Source of the DNA: Leishmania mexicana MHOM/GT/2001/U1103
Lineage: Eukaryota > Euglenozoa > Kinetoplastea > Trypanosomatida > Trypanosomatidae
Direction of reading: 5' to 3'
NCBI RefSeq assembly: GCF_000234665.1
Contig: NC_018332.1
Coordinates: forward strand, 491,755 to 555,754
DNA length: 64,000 bases
Part shown: one piece after another, positions 52,505 to 62,213 of the stretch
Position numbering within the stretch: the first letter of the stretch is position 1
How the letters are laid out: each line of letters opens with the position of its first letter
The notes under the pieces: model-generated
What the model saw: only the letters and a program-made list of their open reading frames with translations
Told to the model about the DNA's origin: nothing
Databases searched by the model: none
Program-made: the position numbers and the translations under genes

Positions 52505-53539
52505 ATGGATCGTCTTCCACAACTGAGGGCAGCGGCCGGCCTCGAGCCCTCGCCGGCACCGGCCACCATCTCCCTCTCCCCATGCTCGTCGCCACAAAAC
52601 TACAGCCCGAAGGAGGGCGGCGCACCAGTCCAAGTAGCCTTCACTATACCTCCAAGCGAAATCGATCAAGACACAATAGACACCCTCGACGCCTTCTACG
52701 GCGACGTGGCTGCGGTTCTGGGCAGCGTCAAGACGATCCGTGCCGCAATGCACGAACTGCAGCAGAAGCACACGGAAAACATGCAGACCGTCGACGAGGC
52801 GCGCTCCAAGGCACTGCGCAGCGAGATCGACGAGCTGTCACGCGAGACCGGCAACGCGGCCAAGGCGGCGAAGGAGAAGCTCGACGCGATGTCCACGAGC
52901 ACGGCCAAGCTGAAGAGCGTGCCGGACAGCGTGCAGGCCAACAGCGCCATCATCCGCATCGAGGAGAACCAGTATATGCACCTCGTGCTGAAGTTGACCA
53001 TGGCCATGGCCGAGTACCAGCGCCAGCAGTCCTCCAACGAGGCCTACTACAAGGCGCAGACGCAGCGGCAGATCAAGATCAAGTACACCAACCCCGACGG
53101 CAGCGCCATCGACGACTCGACAGCAGCGCAGCTGGCAGAGCAGGTGATGGAGAACGACACGTCTAGCTCCATTTTCCAGCAGAGCAAGGAGGTACTCGCC
53201 TCCATCATCGAGACGCGCAACGACATCTACCGCATCGAGCAGTCCATGCGTGACCTGAACCAGCTCTTCAACGACCTAGCCTTCCTGGTGAAGGAGCAGG
53301 GTGAGCTCATGGACGTGATTCTCGCCAATGTGCAGCAGAGCACGCGGTATGTGGAGAAGGGTCGCGAGGCGCTGAAGAAGGCGCGCCGGTATCAGAAGAA
53401 GAGCCGCAAGAAGCTGCGCTGCCGGGTGGTTCGAAATCCGTATGTCGAAAAGACGGTGGAGGATTACTGTCCTTGGAAGGAAGCCGCTGTCTGGGTACTC
53501 CGGCCCTGTTGTCTGGAAGACGAAAAGTGGGCGGCCTGA
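52505..53539 (+). CDS. Qa-SNARE (syntaxin-like) lacking a C-terminal membrane anchor
   Basis: This is a 344-residue protein. An N-terminal helical region similar to the syntaxin Habc bundle (about residues 45-190) is followed by a SNARE motif (about 225-290). The motif contains ETRNDIYRIEQSMRDLNQLF and LVKEQGELMDVI, with the zero-layer Gln at residue 265, then VEKGREALKKARRYQKKSRKK. In syntaxins a hydrophobic membrane segment follows directly. Here, after Cys306, there are 38 mostly polar residues (RVVRNPYVEKTVEDYCPW and onward), ending CCLEDEKWAA with no membrane segment. A hydrophobic stretch is open in a different frame about 180 bases downstream (53600-53690). So the anchor has been lost by frameshift or replacement, or the protein is held by other means such as palmitoylation of its cysteines. 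Expected role is vesicle fusion in the secretory or endocytic pathway. Confidence 0.85.
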   Translation: MDRLPQLRAAAGLEPSPAPATISLSPCSSPQNYSPKEGGAPVQVAFTIPPSEIDQDTIDTLDAFYGDVAAVLGSVKTIRAAMHELQQKHTENMQTVDEARSKALRSEIDELSRETGNAAKAAKEKLDAMSTSTAKLKSVPDSVQANSAIIRIEENQYMHLVLKLTMAMAEYQRQQSSNEAYYKAQTQRQIKIKYTNPDGSAIDDSTAAQLAEQVMENDTSSSIFQQSKEVLASIIETRNDIYRIEQSMRDLNQLFNDLAFLVKEQGELMDVILANVQQSTRYVEKGREALKKARRYQKKSRKKLRCRVVRNPYVEKTVEDYCPWKEAAVWVLRPCCLEDEKWAA

Positions 53540-54459
53540 GAAGACTGGGTTCCTGCCACACCATCGTGGGCATCTTCTTCGGGTTCGGGGCTCATATATG
53601 GTCGTTTTTTTTTCGGTTTGTGGTGACATTCTTGTTGTTGTTTACCGTTGCTTTTCATTATTGCTGCTTCGCCTCTGTTGTGCTCGTCAACATCTCCGCA
53701 GATGCTACTCGTTGCCTCCTTCATGGGATGTCGTGAGCTTTGTTTATTGCGCCTGTGTGTGCGCGCGCGAGCGTTTCTTGTCTTCTTGTTGTTACACCTG
53801 TGACTAATATGCTGCTTACGGGGTGGCGGTGATGGTGGTGGTGGAGTGGGGGCATGTGCCAGCCCCCCCCCGAGTATTCAACGGTGCTGTTCCCAGACTC
53901 CTCACCGCCAAAGAAGCTGCTTTTCGCTACTATCGACGTTGCCGACTAACGAACGTATTAGTTTATGAAGGTGGGGCTCGCTCCATTGCACCGCAGCGGC
54001 GCAGCGCTCTTCCTCCCCTCTCCCCAAAGAGCTCGAAACCGATGTGACTGCTGTTGCCCATGTCTCCGTTCGCTCGGTGGTGGCACACCAAACTAAACCC
54101 TCCTCGCATCCAAATGGCCCGTCTCAGCAATGTGCTCTCAAGCATCGTGTTGAGCACTCATCATCCGTTGCTCGCCTTCTCTCGACCCCCCCCCCACCTC
54201 TCTCTCCGTCTCTGTTCCCACTTTCATCCCTCTCTCGTAGTCGACTACTCACATACGCGCGCGCTAACACACGTATACAGGACTCACGCCATCTGTCCCC
54301 CCCCCCACCCCTACGCCAGCCGTTGCCTTCCTCCTTTAGCGTGTGTGTGTGTGTGCTCGCTTCTTCGCTGTATCTCCTCGCTCCCCTATTGTAGCCCATA
54401 ACTCCCCTCCCTCCTCTGTCGCCCCGGTCACTCCTCCTTATCGCATCCTTCACGTCCTC
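53540..54459. other. Spacer between the syntaxin and first DUF423 genes
   Basis: The start (53570-53700) is T-rich and in another frame encodes a hydrophobic stretch, which may be relevant to the missing syntaxin anchor. The rest is pyrimidine-rich leader with an acceptor candidate at 54394 (TTGTAG). Confidence 0.5.
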
Positions 54460-54876
54460 ATGTCAGCCAACATCCGTACTGCTCTCTCCGGCATCAACAT
54501 GCCGATGATGGTCGCGGGTCTCTCTGGCGGCCTCGGTGTGACGCTCGGTGCCCTCGGCTCGCACGCGTTTCTCGAGCTTATGGACACGAACCAGTTTAAG
54601 TTGTACAACATAGCGAACCAGTACCACCTCGTCCACTCCATAGCGATGCTCTTTGTGGCGGCGATAGCGCCCCGCGTCGAAGAGCCGGCCGCTACCCACT
54701 TCCGTCGCGCCTATGCCCTCTTCGCCTGTGGCACAGTAGTGATGGCGAGCTCGCGCTACATCTACAGTACAGTACACAAGCCGGACTTCCTGAGCAAGCT
54801 CCCGATACTGGGTGGTGCGATGCTCGCGGCCGGATGGGTGTGCGTCGCTCTTGGCGGCTCCGTCACGAAGCACTAG
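54460..54876 (+). CDS. DUF423/TMEM256-family small membrane protein
   Basis: This is a 138-residue protein with three to four hydrophobic segments. The family pattern is clear: GGLGVTLGALGSHAF in the first segment, then ANQYHLVHSIAMLFVAA, then FRRAYALFACGTVVMASSRYIYS, then ILGGAMLAAGWVCVALGGS. The conserved His after GALGS is present. The family is found in bacteria and in eukaryotes (TMEM256); its function is unknown. The length is normal. The start at MSANIRTALSG was chosen because the family domain begins near here and the upstream frame is pyrimidine-derived. Two relatives lie downstream at 57144 and 59687. Confidence 0.85.
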   Translation: MSANIRTALSGINMPMMVAGLSGGLGVTLGALGSHAFLELMDTNQFKLYNIANQYHLVHSIAMLFVAAIAPRVEEPAATHFRRAYALFACGTVVMASSRYIYSTVHKPDFLSKLPILGGAMLAAGWVCVALGGSVTKH

Positions 54877-57143
54877 GAAGGACGGTAAGCGGTACCCTGT
54901 GAGTGGCAAGCAAGGAGAGAGCGGAAAGGCAAGCATGCACTGTTTGCACTTCTAACATGCGGCAGCGTTGGTTGTTCTGCCCCCCCCCCCTCCCCTGTGC
55001 CTCGATTGCTGTCAAGGGTAGAGGGACGCCGACGTGGCCCGGGAAGGGAGCAAGAGGGAGGGACGGTGATGAGGATACCGAAGCAAGCGAAAGAAGCAAG
55101 TTGGGAGGGAGAGAACAAGATGGGGTAGAGGAGGTGGAGGAGCTGGCACTCAAGTGAGAAGCGATGCTGTGCGCTGCTGGAAAACAGGGAGCGGGCAGAC
55201 CTCTTTTTGTTTTCCCGCTGCTGTTACCGCTGATCCCCACCCTCACCCTTTTTGTTCACGTCGTGCGCTGCTTAGCATGTACGCGTGCACATGGGGTTTG
55301 CGTGTCGTTCGCGACAAGGAGCACATGCACAAGTCCAAAAAGGGCAGATACTGACATTTTTCGTTTGTGTGTGTGTGTGTGTGTGTCTTCCGAGCGTTCC
55401 CTTCCTGTCCTCCCCTTCGCTGTCGCCTGTGTCTTTTTCCTTGTGATGATGTTGGAGTGCGTCGAACAACACCGACGCTTCGGCGGAACGTTGCCGAAGC
55501 TCCCATCTTGTCCCCCTCCCCTTTTTTGGAAAACGGATGGGAAGAGATGTGACGTCTTCGCTCGGCGCCATGCGTTGTCGTGCTTCGTACGTATGTTTGT
55601 TATTTGTGATGTGTGTGTGTGTGTGTGCTTTCTTCTATTTCCGATGTTTCCGAGCGTGATGGTGGCAATCCTATTTCTCGTGTGTCTGCGCCGTTGTTGT
55701 TCTCCAATGATGATGGTGATGGGGCGTTGATGGACTGTCGTCGCCCATGCTGTGTTTCCCTTGTCATGAGCGGCTTGGCTGTGAGAGATGACGGGAGCGA
55801 AAGGGAGAGTACCGCGGTGGCGGGGAGAGTGAGAGCAGCACGCCTGGGAGAGGGGGGTAGAAGGCTATTGTGTGGTACCGACGCGTTCGCTTCTGCGACT
55901 GAGGTCATCTTTTTTTTTTTGCGAGGGTGGTGGGCAGTTGCAGCCGTGGCACATGTGGCATCGCGCACCGCCCCCCCCCTCCCTCCCAGCCCGAAAATGG
56001 TACGTGGTCATTCCGTATCCCATCCTTGACCACTCGCGCCTCGATGATCGCCCTCGGAAATGTAGCGGGAAAAGCAACGCTCCTGCAAAAAAGAAGAAAA
56101 AGACTATACACACACACGCACGCACACACGTATTTATTTATGCAAGCAAGAGCGACAGTATGCCAGGGCACATGAGGTGCTCCGGCACGGCGTGGTCGAA
56201 CATAGGATAGCGAGTGCAACGCAGGAAAAAAAAGAAAGAAAGCTCTAAACGAAAAAGAGGGAGGGAAAACAACGTGCTGGGATCGGCAAGCACTGATGTA
56301 GAAAAATGTGGTCAGCAACGGGAGGCGAGCGGGTAGGAAGGGAATGCGCCATTTCGTTGATCCCTTGCTCACATGCGCGTGTCGATCGCCCATGGCAATG
56401 CAAAAAAAAGGAGAAAGTGAGTCCTCGGTAGATGTCGAGATCGCATGGCAACTCGTGAAGGACGTGTCTGTGTTCGTGTCGCTGCCTCAGCGTCCGTCAG
56501 TAGCGCAATGCGGTGCCTTCTCGTTCTTGCCTTTGGGGTTGCTTGCTTCTTCGCTTTTATCTCACCCGTTGTGTTCCGCATCAGTATATCTTCATATCTG
56601 GTCCTTTCCCTGCCTATGGTTGATGGTTGTCGTTGGAGCTCATAATGCCGTGCGTAGGCGCACTGCAACAAGGACACGCAAAATGTACGAAAGCAGTGTT
56701 GCGACGATGTCCTGTGGAGGCTCACTTGCGCCCGCAAGCATCGACGCACAAGCACCGTATTCCGGTACTTGGCCCTGTACCTTTGACCCTTCTGACCATC
56801 CGTCTTGGCTGAAGTCCACGGGCTTCCCTCTGCAGAGGGGCAAAATCTGCTAGCTAGCTAGCTAGCTCTCACGCGTGCCGTGCTGGATCGGGCTTTCATG
56901 CCACAATGTATGGCCTCTTCCCACTCCTCTGTCCCTGCCCCCACCCCCAACACGCCTCCTTGCGGCCAACGTTCCCCCTCTCTTGTGTAATAAACATGAC
57001 GTGAAAGTTCTCTCCACGACAGCAGTCACACGCAGACACGTTCTAAAAATAGCGCACCTCACACCGAGACAGTCTCCCCACTGCCAGCAGTGTCACATAC
57101 ACTACATACAGTTCAACGTCGGCAGTTGTCAGAGCTTGTAAAG
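54877..57143. other. Spacer between the first and second DUF423 genes
   Basis: No supported gene is seen. A frame at 56392-56853 has hydrophobic stretches but no motif. A GCTA repeat lies at 56849-56867. Confidence 0.55.
56849..56867 (+). repeat. GCTA tandem repeat
   Basis: Nearly five units of the tetramer GCTA, which is largely self-complementary. Confidence 0.85.
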
Positions 57144-57542
57144 ATGATGTTCCTGAAGACCGCTCACGCGCCTACAATCCTAGTGGGCTGCGTTGGCCTC
57201 TCCAGCTTTGCGATGGACGTCCTTGGCACGCGCCTTCAGGAGAAGATGACCATGCGTCAGCGCCGCTCTTGGCTGACGGCGAACCAATACCATATGGTAC
57301 ACACAGTGGCTCTGGCGGCTATTGCGTGGATGATGACGCTGGCGAAGGAGTCACCGGAGGCGTCCTCACGGCTGAACAAGGGCTTTTACCTGGTACTAGC
57401 CGGTGCCCTTGGGTTTGCCGGCTCCATCTACTCGCTGTGCCTCCGCATCTGTCCCAAATTTATGGGCCCGCTCACCCCCACCAGCGGGCTTGTGCTGGTG
57501 CTGGGGTGGACAAACGTGGCACTGGCGGGCCTATACTGGTGA
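57144..57542 (+). CDS. DUF423/TMEM256-like protein, divergent paralogue
   Basis: This is a 132-residue membrane protein with the same layout as the genes at 54460 and 59687: a first hydrophobic segment, then ANQYHMVHTVALAAIAWMM (the other copies have ANQYHLVHSIAML and GSQYQLMHSTAAL), a third segment LVLAGALGFAGSIYSL and a final segment GLVLVLGWTNVALAG. In the first segment the family pattern GA-GSHAL is replaced by SSFAMDVLGTRL, so the conserved His is missing. Two ATGs are adjacent at 57144 and 57147; the frame upstream starts only at a GTG. Probably a duplicated copy that has diverged in function. The role is unknown. Confidence 0.78.
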   Translation: MMFLKTAHAPTILVGCVGLSSFAMDVLGTRLQEKMTMRQRRSWLTANQYHMVHTVALAAIAWMMTLAKESPEASSRLNKGFYLVLAGALGFAGSIYSLCLRICPKFMGPLTPTSGLVLVLGWTNVALAGLYW

Positions 57543-59686
57543 CGAGTGCAGGCAAAGCGAGAAGGCTGAAGGACGAGAGCGATGTTATCGTATACGGAGG
57601 AGGTGTTCAGAAGACGCTGCCTTCGAGTGTCTTGAGGGAAAGGTTATTATTCGTGTTGCTCTGGATTTTTTTTTTCGTATTTTGGGAGGAGTCGGCTCCG
57701 TTGAGCATCGCAACTACTGTTGCTGCGCCGCTCCTCACCGTATCCCCTGCATCTGGTCACACTCGCTGAGGCACAGCGCTCGGAGGAGGGGACTCGGGCA
57801 GAAGTGGTACCGGGAAAGGGCCGGAGGTGGTGTGCACGGTTTCGTAGTCTGGCGCACTGGTTGGACTTTTCCTTTTCCGGTGCACGCATGCGTTTGTATG
57901 TCCCATAGCTGTTCCCGCTGCGCGTTTCACTCCCCCGCAAGGGCATCGGTGTCTCTGTTGTTGCGGCTGGAGGAGTGCGTCTTGTCGGATATACTTTCAA
58001 GGCTTGCGCATATATATATATATATGTGTGTGTCTCCTCCCCTTTACGCAGCCGTTCATCAGAACCTGAGAGGGAGAAAGGCGAAGCGCCTGCCGTCAAC
58101 CGTTTTGCGCCGTTGTATCGGCCTATGTCGGAGCAAAAAAAAAAACTTCACCCTTGTCATCGCACGTGAGCTCGCGTTTGGATTGCCCTTGGTCAAGGGC
58201 GTGGTTAAGTTGATGGTGTCGGTGGTGTGCCGGACTCTCTCGCGCACGCACACGGGACCCTCTCTGCCTCTGTCTCTGCCTCCTCACAAGCTCTTCGTTG
58301 GTTTGGTTGCGGGGGAGGGGGGAAAGGGCGGATGTCCGTCTTCCCTCCCCTGTTCGAGCTCATCAAGTTCAGAAATAGCGGACGAACAAGGCAGGGGCAG
58401 GTGTTTTCGTGGAGGCAGACCAAAAGGGAGGCGTGGTAGGCGGTGAGGTAGGAGTGGGCAGAAGGAGAACAGAGGGGGGAAAGGGGGGGCACTGGCGCAT
58501 CCCCCACCAACCTGCACGTTTGCGTGTGAGTCCTTCGTGCGTTCGCTACTCTCGCTCGCACTCTCTCCCCCAGACGGGAAGAGGAAGGGTGTGGCGGAAC
58601 GGGAAGGACTGTGAGCCAGCAAACCTCATCGGAAAGGGAAACGAAAACGATGCAGCCCCCCCCCCCCGAGTCTCGCGACCGGTGGCGCAGCAGCGCTCCT
58701 GTTTGCTGACTATACGTTTTGATTGCTTTTCTCGACGATGTGTGTTTCTCCTGACTGTGCCCTTCCGTCACTCCTTTCTATTTTCGCACGCGTGCGGATA
58801 GGTGCTCCGCACGCGGGAGGCATGTGCGTGTGTGTGTGGGTAGAGGTGGGTGGGTGGGTGGGTGGGTGTGTTTTGGGGGGTGGAGGCGACCAACCTCCCG
58901 CCCCTCCTCCTGCGCACGCCGCAGAGGCAACAAAGCCCAGACATACACACACACACATATAGAATGCACAAAAAGCGTAGGAAGACAGCCGTAGTCACGC
59001 AACGATCTCTAAAGGAAAACTTAGTTTGAAAAAAAGGGAGAAACATCCACGAGTCGGACGGAGAGTGCGCAGCGCTATAGGCCGCTCGCGTCACTGTGTC
59101 GCGTCCGACTTTCTGTCGGATCTGGGTGCCTCTTGACTTTCGCTCTGCAGGGGCGTATTTCTCTTTGTGGGTTCCCTGTGCTCGACGGCAGAAAAGGCCC
59201 TGCCCCTCCACTGCACGAACACTGTCGTTGTAGAGACTTCAACGTGCGTTGAAGAAGCAGGTGTCTTGACCCCACCGTAGCGCGAGTAAGTAATATGGGG
59301 CCTCTACGTGATGCCTTCTCCTCGTTAGGGGGTGGGGGAACCCTCCGTAAAGGCGGAGTGGTTGGTTACAGTTGGTCCCCCCCCCCCTCCCCCGACGCAG
59401 GGAGACAGCGGTGTATCGCTCCTAGCGGCAGGCGCGACTGTGGCGGCGCCGCTTGGTTGTGTGAGGGCGCACAAGCGTGGGTGGACCTGTGCCTCCGTAC
59501 CACACTTGGACGCATTGTTCACCTGCTGTCATCTGATGTCGTCCCACGCCACCTCCCACTCGCCCACCTCCTCTGCACGCGCATGCTCGCTCTCTTAAAA
59601 AGGTTCTGTGCCTCTCACAAGAGAACCCGCACACGTCCCTTCACCGTCAGCATTCGAAACAACGGCAAGGCAGGGAGCTCCCAAAA
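57543..59686. other. Spacer between the second and third DUF423 genes
   Basis: No supported gene is seen. A TA/TG tract lies near 58010-58032 and a GGGT run at 58846-58870. A long + frame (57403-58446) overlaps the previous gene in another frame and lacks any motif. Confidence 0.55.
58846..58870 (+). repeat. GGGT tandem repeat, possible G-quadruplex
   Basis: A run of GGGT units followed by further G tracts (TTTTGGGGGG) meets the usual pattern for a G-quadruplex on the + strand, and hence in any RNA made here. Confidence 0.7.
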
Positions 59687-60070
59687 ATGGTGTCCATTCC
59701 GCTGCTGTACAGTGGTGTGCTCGGCTTTACCGGTGTTATCGCCGGTGCCGTTGGCTCGCACGCGCTGAAGGCAAAAACCGCGGAAGAGCGCAACGCCTTC
59801 GTCGTTGGCTCTCAGTACCAGCTCATGCACAGCACAGCAGCCCTCGGCGCCATCGGATTAAGCCAGGCAGTGCGGAGCTTGAACCCAGTCGCGGCGAAGC
59901 GGCTGCGAATCGCCGCATGGATGTTCCTGCTCGGGACGACGCTCTTCTCGGGCACCGTGTACGCGCGCGTGTTTGGTGCCCCCAAGTCTATGGGCCAGTT
60001 GGCCCCGATGGGTGGCTACATCTTGATGGGTGGCTGGGCCTGCCTTATTGCTGCCGCCGTCGCACTGTGA
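59687..60070 (+). CDS. DUF423/TMEM256-family small membrane protein
   Basis: This is a 127-residue protein with the family pattern in all segments: GFTGVIAGAVGSHAL (conserved His kept), GSQYQLMHSTAALGAIGL, RLRIAAWMFLLGTTLFSGTVY, and APMGGYILMGGWACLIAAAVAL. The start is the first ATG of the domain. It is the third of three relatives within 5.6 kb, and the closest of the three to the family consensus. Possibly mitochondrial or endomembrane; the location cannot be told from sequence. The function of the family is not known. Confidence 0.87.
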   Translation: MVSIPLLYSGVLGFTGVIAGAVGSHALKAKTAEERNAFVVGSQYQLMHSTAALGAIGLSQAVRSLNPVAAKRLRIAAWMFLLGTTLFSGTVYARVFGAPKSMGQLAPMGGYILMGGWACLIAAAVAL

Positions 60071-60666
60071 GAGCGCAGAGGCGATACAAAAAAAACATAT
60101 ATATATATATATATATGTGCCGATCATTCTCCGACGAACGGTGAAAGTGATCAAAGCACATGTCAGTGGTGTGGGGCCGCTGCGCTATTCTTGTTGCGCA
60201 TTCGCGAGCCGCCAACACGCGCACGCGCAACCGCCCACGCCCTTCAGCGGCTCTACGCCATCTGGATATTCGCTGTCGTTTCTCGCCTCGTCATCACCCA
60301 CGTCACCTGCTCCACGATCGTCACCTCCTACAGAAGGCACCTTCTTTTATTCTTTTTCCCCCGCCGTCCTCTTCTCCTGCTCGCTTCTCCAACTCCCTGC
60401 CCCAACACGCACACGCACAAGTTGCCCAAATCCTGTCACACGCGCTCACGCCTCGAGACACTGCGCCGTCACTGACAAAGGTTTTTCGGTGCTTCGATGC
60501 AGCTCACACCTACTGGCCTCTCATACGACGCTCCTCCTCGACTGCTCAAGCTCCGCGCAAACATCGTCGGCGTCGTGCAGAACGCCAACCAATCTCTCGC
60601 TGCGCGATCCGCCTTTGCCATTGCTGGAGCGACGCAAGCAGAGTAAGAGACGGTATAGCTGTCACC
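60071..60666. other. Spacer before the small acidic protein
   Basis: A TA microsatellite lies just after the DUF423 stop. The frame of the next gene is open back to an ATG at 60160, but the added 169 residues look like translated leader. Confidence 0.55.
60097..60116 (+). repeat. AT microsatellite
   Basis: An AT run of about 20 bases in the presumed 3' UTR of the DUF423 gene. Confidence 0.8.
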
Positions 60667-61161
60667 ATGGCGCCCAAGGCTAAGCCGGATCAAATGGCGG
60701 GAGGCCCCTCCTCCTCGAAATGCGCCACAGACCCCATGTTGCAGGGCACCTATGAGCAAGACGAGTCGAACGACCTCGAGGCGTCGACAGACGAAATCGC
60801 TGCCTTTGAGGAGCGCCTTCAGCAACAGCAGCAGCATGGCCGAGGCAACTCTGCAGCGGCACGGAACGTATCGAGGACCCCCACATCAGGTGCTCCGCGA
60901 CGCTCGTTAGCACCGTTGGCCAATAGTGCCCATCGACCGCATCCGTCCTCGACTCCCGCCCCGTCGGCGGCCGCCGGCGCATCGTATGCCGCCTCGCACC
61001 GCACCGCCGACCGTGGCGTGTCGGAGGATGAGCACGCAGCGCAGGCACAGCGTGGCGAGGACATCGAAGACGTGCGCCGTCTCGAGGACCGCTTCCGCGG
61101 TGGCGATGACGGCGATAGCGATGAGGAGACGGTTGCACGTCGGCGCAAGATGGGGCTGTGA
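60667..61161 (+). CDS. Small hypothetical protein with charged C-terminus
   Basis: This is a 164-residue protein not recognised as a known family. The ATG at 60667 lies in a favourable CACCATGG context. It has an acidic helix-like region (DESNDLEASTDEIAAFEERL), a short poly-Gln run, a Ser/Pro/Ala-rich middle, and a charged tail (EDIEDVRRLEDRFRGGDD, then DEETVARRRKMGL). It has no membrane segment or signal. An earlier in-frame ATG at 60160 would give 333 residues, but the extra part is Arg/Ser/Pro-rich and resembles leader sequence. Function unknown. Confidence 0.55.
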   Translation: MAPKAKPDQMAGGPSSSKCATDPMLQGTYEQDESNDLEASTDEIAAFEERLQQQQQHGRGNSAAARNVSRTPTSGAPRRSLAPLANSAHRPHPSSTPAPSAAAGASYAASHRTADRGVSEDEHAAQAQRGEDIEDVRRLEDRFRGGDDGDSDEETVARRRKMGL

Positions 61162-62213
61162 GGCGGCAAATGAGGAGACGAAAAGGCGAGGAGGAGAGCA
61201 CTCCGCACCGAGTGGCGGTGCGCTCCACACCGTTTTGCATCTTTTCCCGCTCCGTCGGTTAACTGAGACTGCGCTGTGGCCGGGGGAAAGGTGTGTGTGT
61301 GTGAGGGGGGGGGGGCAGTGGATGGGAAAGCGAAAGGAGTTCTAGGCATGCGCGGTGTTGTCTTGGTACGTACAACGCCGGCACCCCTCACGCATACCTC
61401 TACCTTCTCGCGGCACACAAAATGTACATATATATATGCCCGCTCATTGGCTTCCTCTTGGCTTCTGCGCCGTGGGGCAAAGCGCGGCTTTTCATTCCTA
61501 CTGTTCTGCCTGCCCCTGCTACGCTCGCGCAGGCGCGGCCAGCGCACGTGTGGCAGCATAAGTGGAACGGGACGGGACGTCCATCCGGAAGAAAGAGTAG
61601 CCTCAAACGCCCGCATAGACACCGGCAGATTTACGTGTGCGTGCGATGAGGGATCTTTGTGTGACGCGCGGAGGTGTTCTTCATGGATGATGGTGCAGGC
61701 GCCTCTGCCCGCGTGTTCGCTTGTGTGTTTTTTTTTCCGGTTTTCCTTCGCAGCCTCGCGGCGCGAACGACCCGCCCCGCACTCACGCACACACACGCAC
61801 GCACCCATAGAGAGAGAGGGAGACAAACGCGAGGAGTGTTTCTCCGTCTGCTGGCAGGCTCTCTGCCTCCCACACAACATCACTCTCTTCTCGCCGTCCC
61901 ACCGCCTCTCCCTCTTCCCTTTATTCGCTTCTCTCGGTTGATTTCATTCGATCGGCGCTGGCTCTGCGTGCGGTCGCGCCTGTGTGCACGTGCTTTCCCT
62001 TTTCCTGCTGCTTCGGCATCGCTTCTCTGTGAGACGTGCACGCACACACACAGGCGCCCAGCGAGCCACCTACGGCCATCGCCCACCATCATCGCTGCCA
62101 TAGAGAGCAAAGCGCATCCATAGAGTCGAACGAAGAAGTGTAAAGGACATACACGCCATCGTAGGGCGTCTCTCCCCTCTCTCCTTCTATCACTCGACTA
62201 CGTCTCACGCGCC
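61162..62213. other. Spacer before the coiled-coil gene
   Basis: No gene is seen. Short G, TG and CA runs are present. A pyrimidine-rich stretch at 62165-62200 leads to the next ATG. Confidence 0.6.

Noticed and set aside
56392..56853. 154-codon frame with hydrophobic stretches between DUF423 genes
   Set aside because: I looked for a decayed DUF423 copy and found none of the family patterns. No acceptor precedes it.
60160..60666. ATG-started 169-residue extension of the small acidic protein
   Set aside because: Arg/Ser/Pro-rich and leader-like. The later ATG has better context and precedes the only part with protein-like composition. Not fully excluded.
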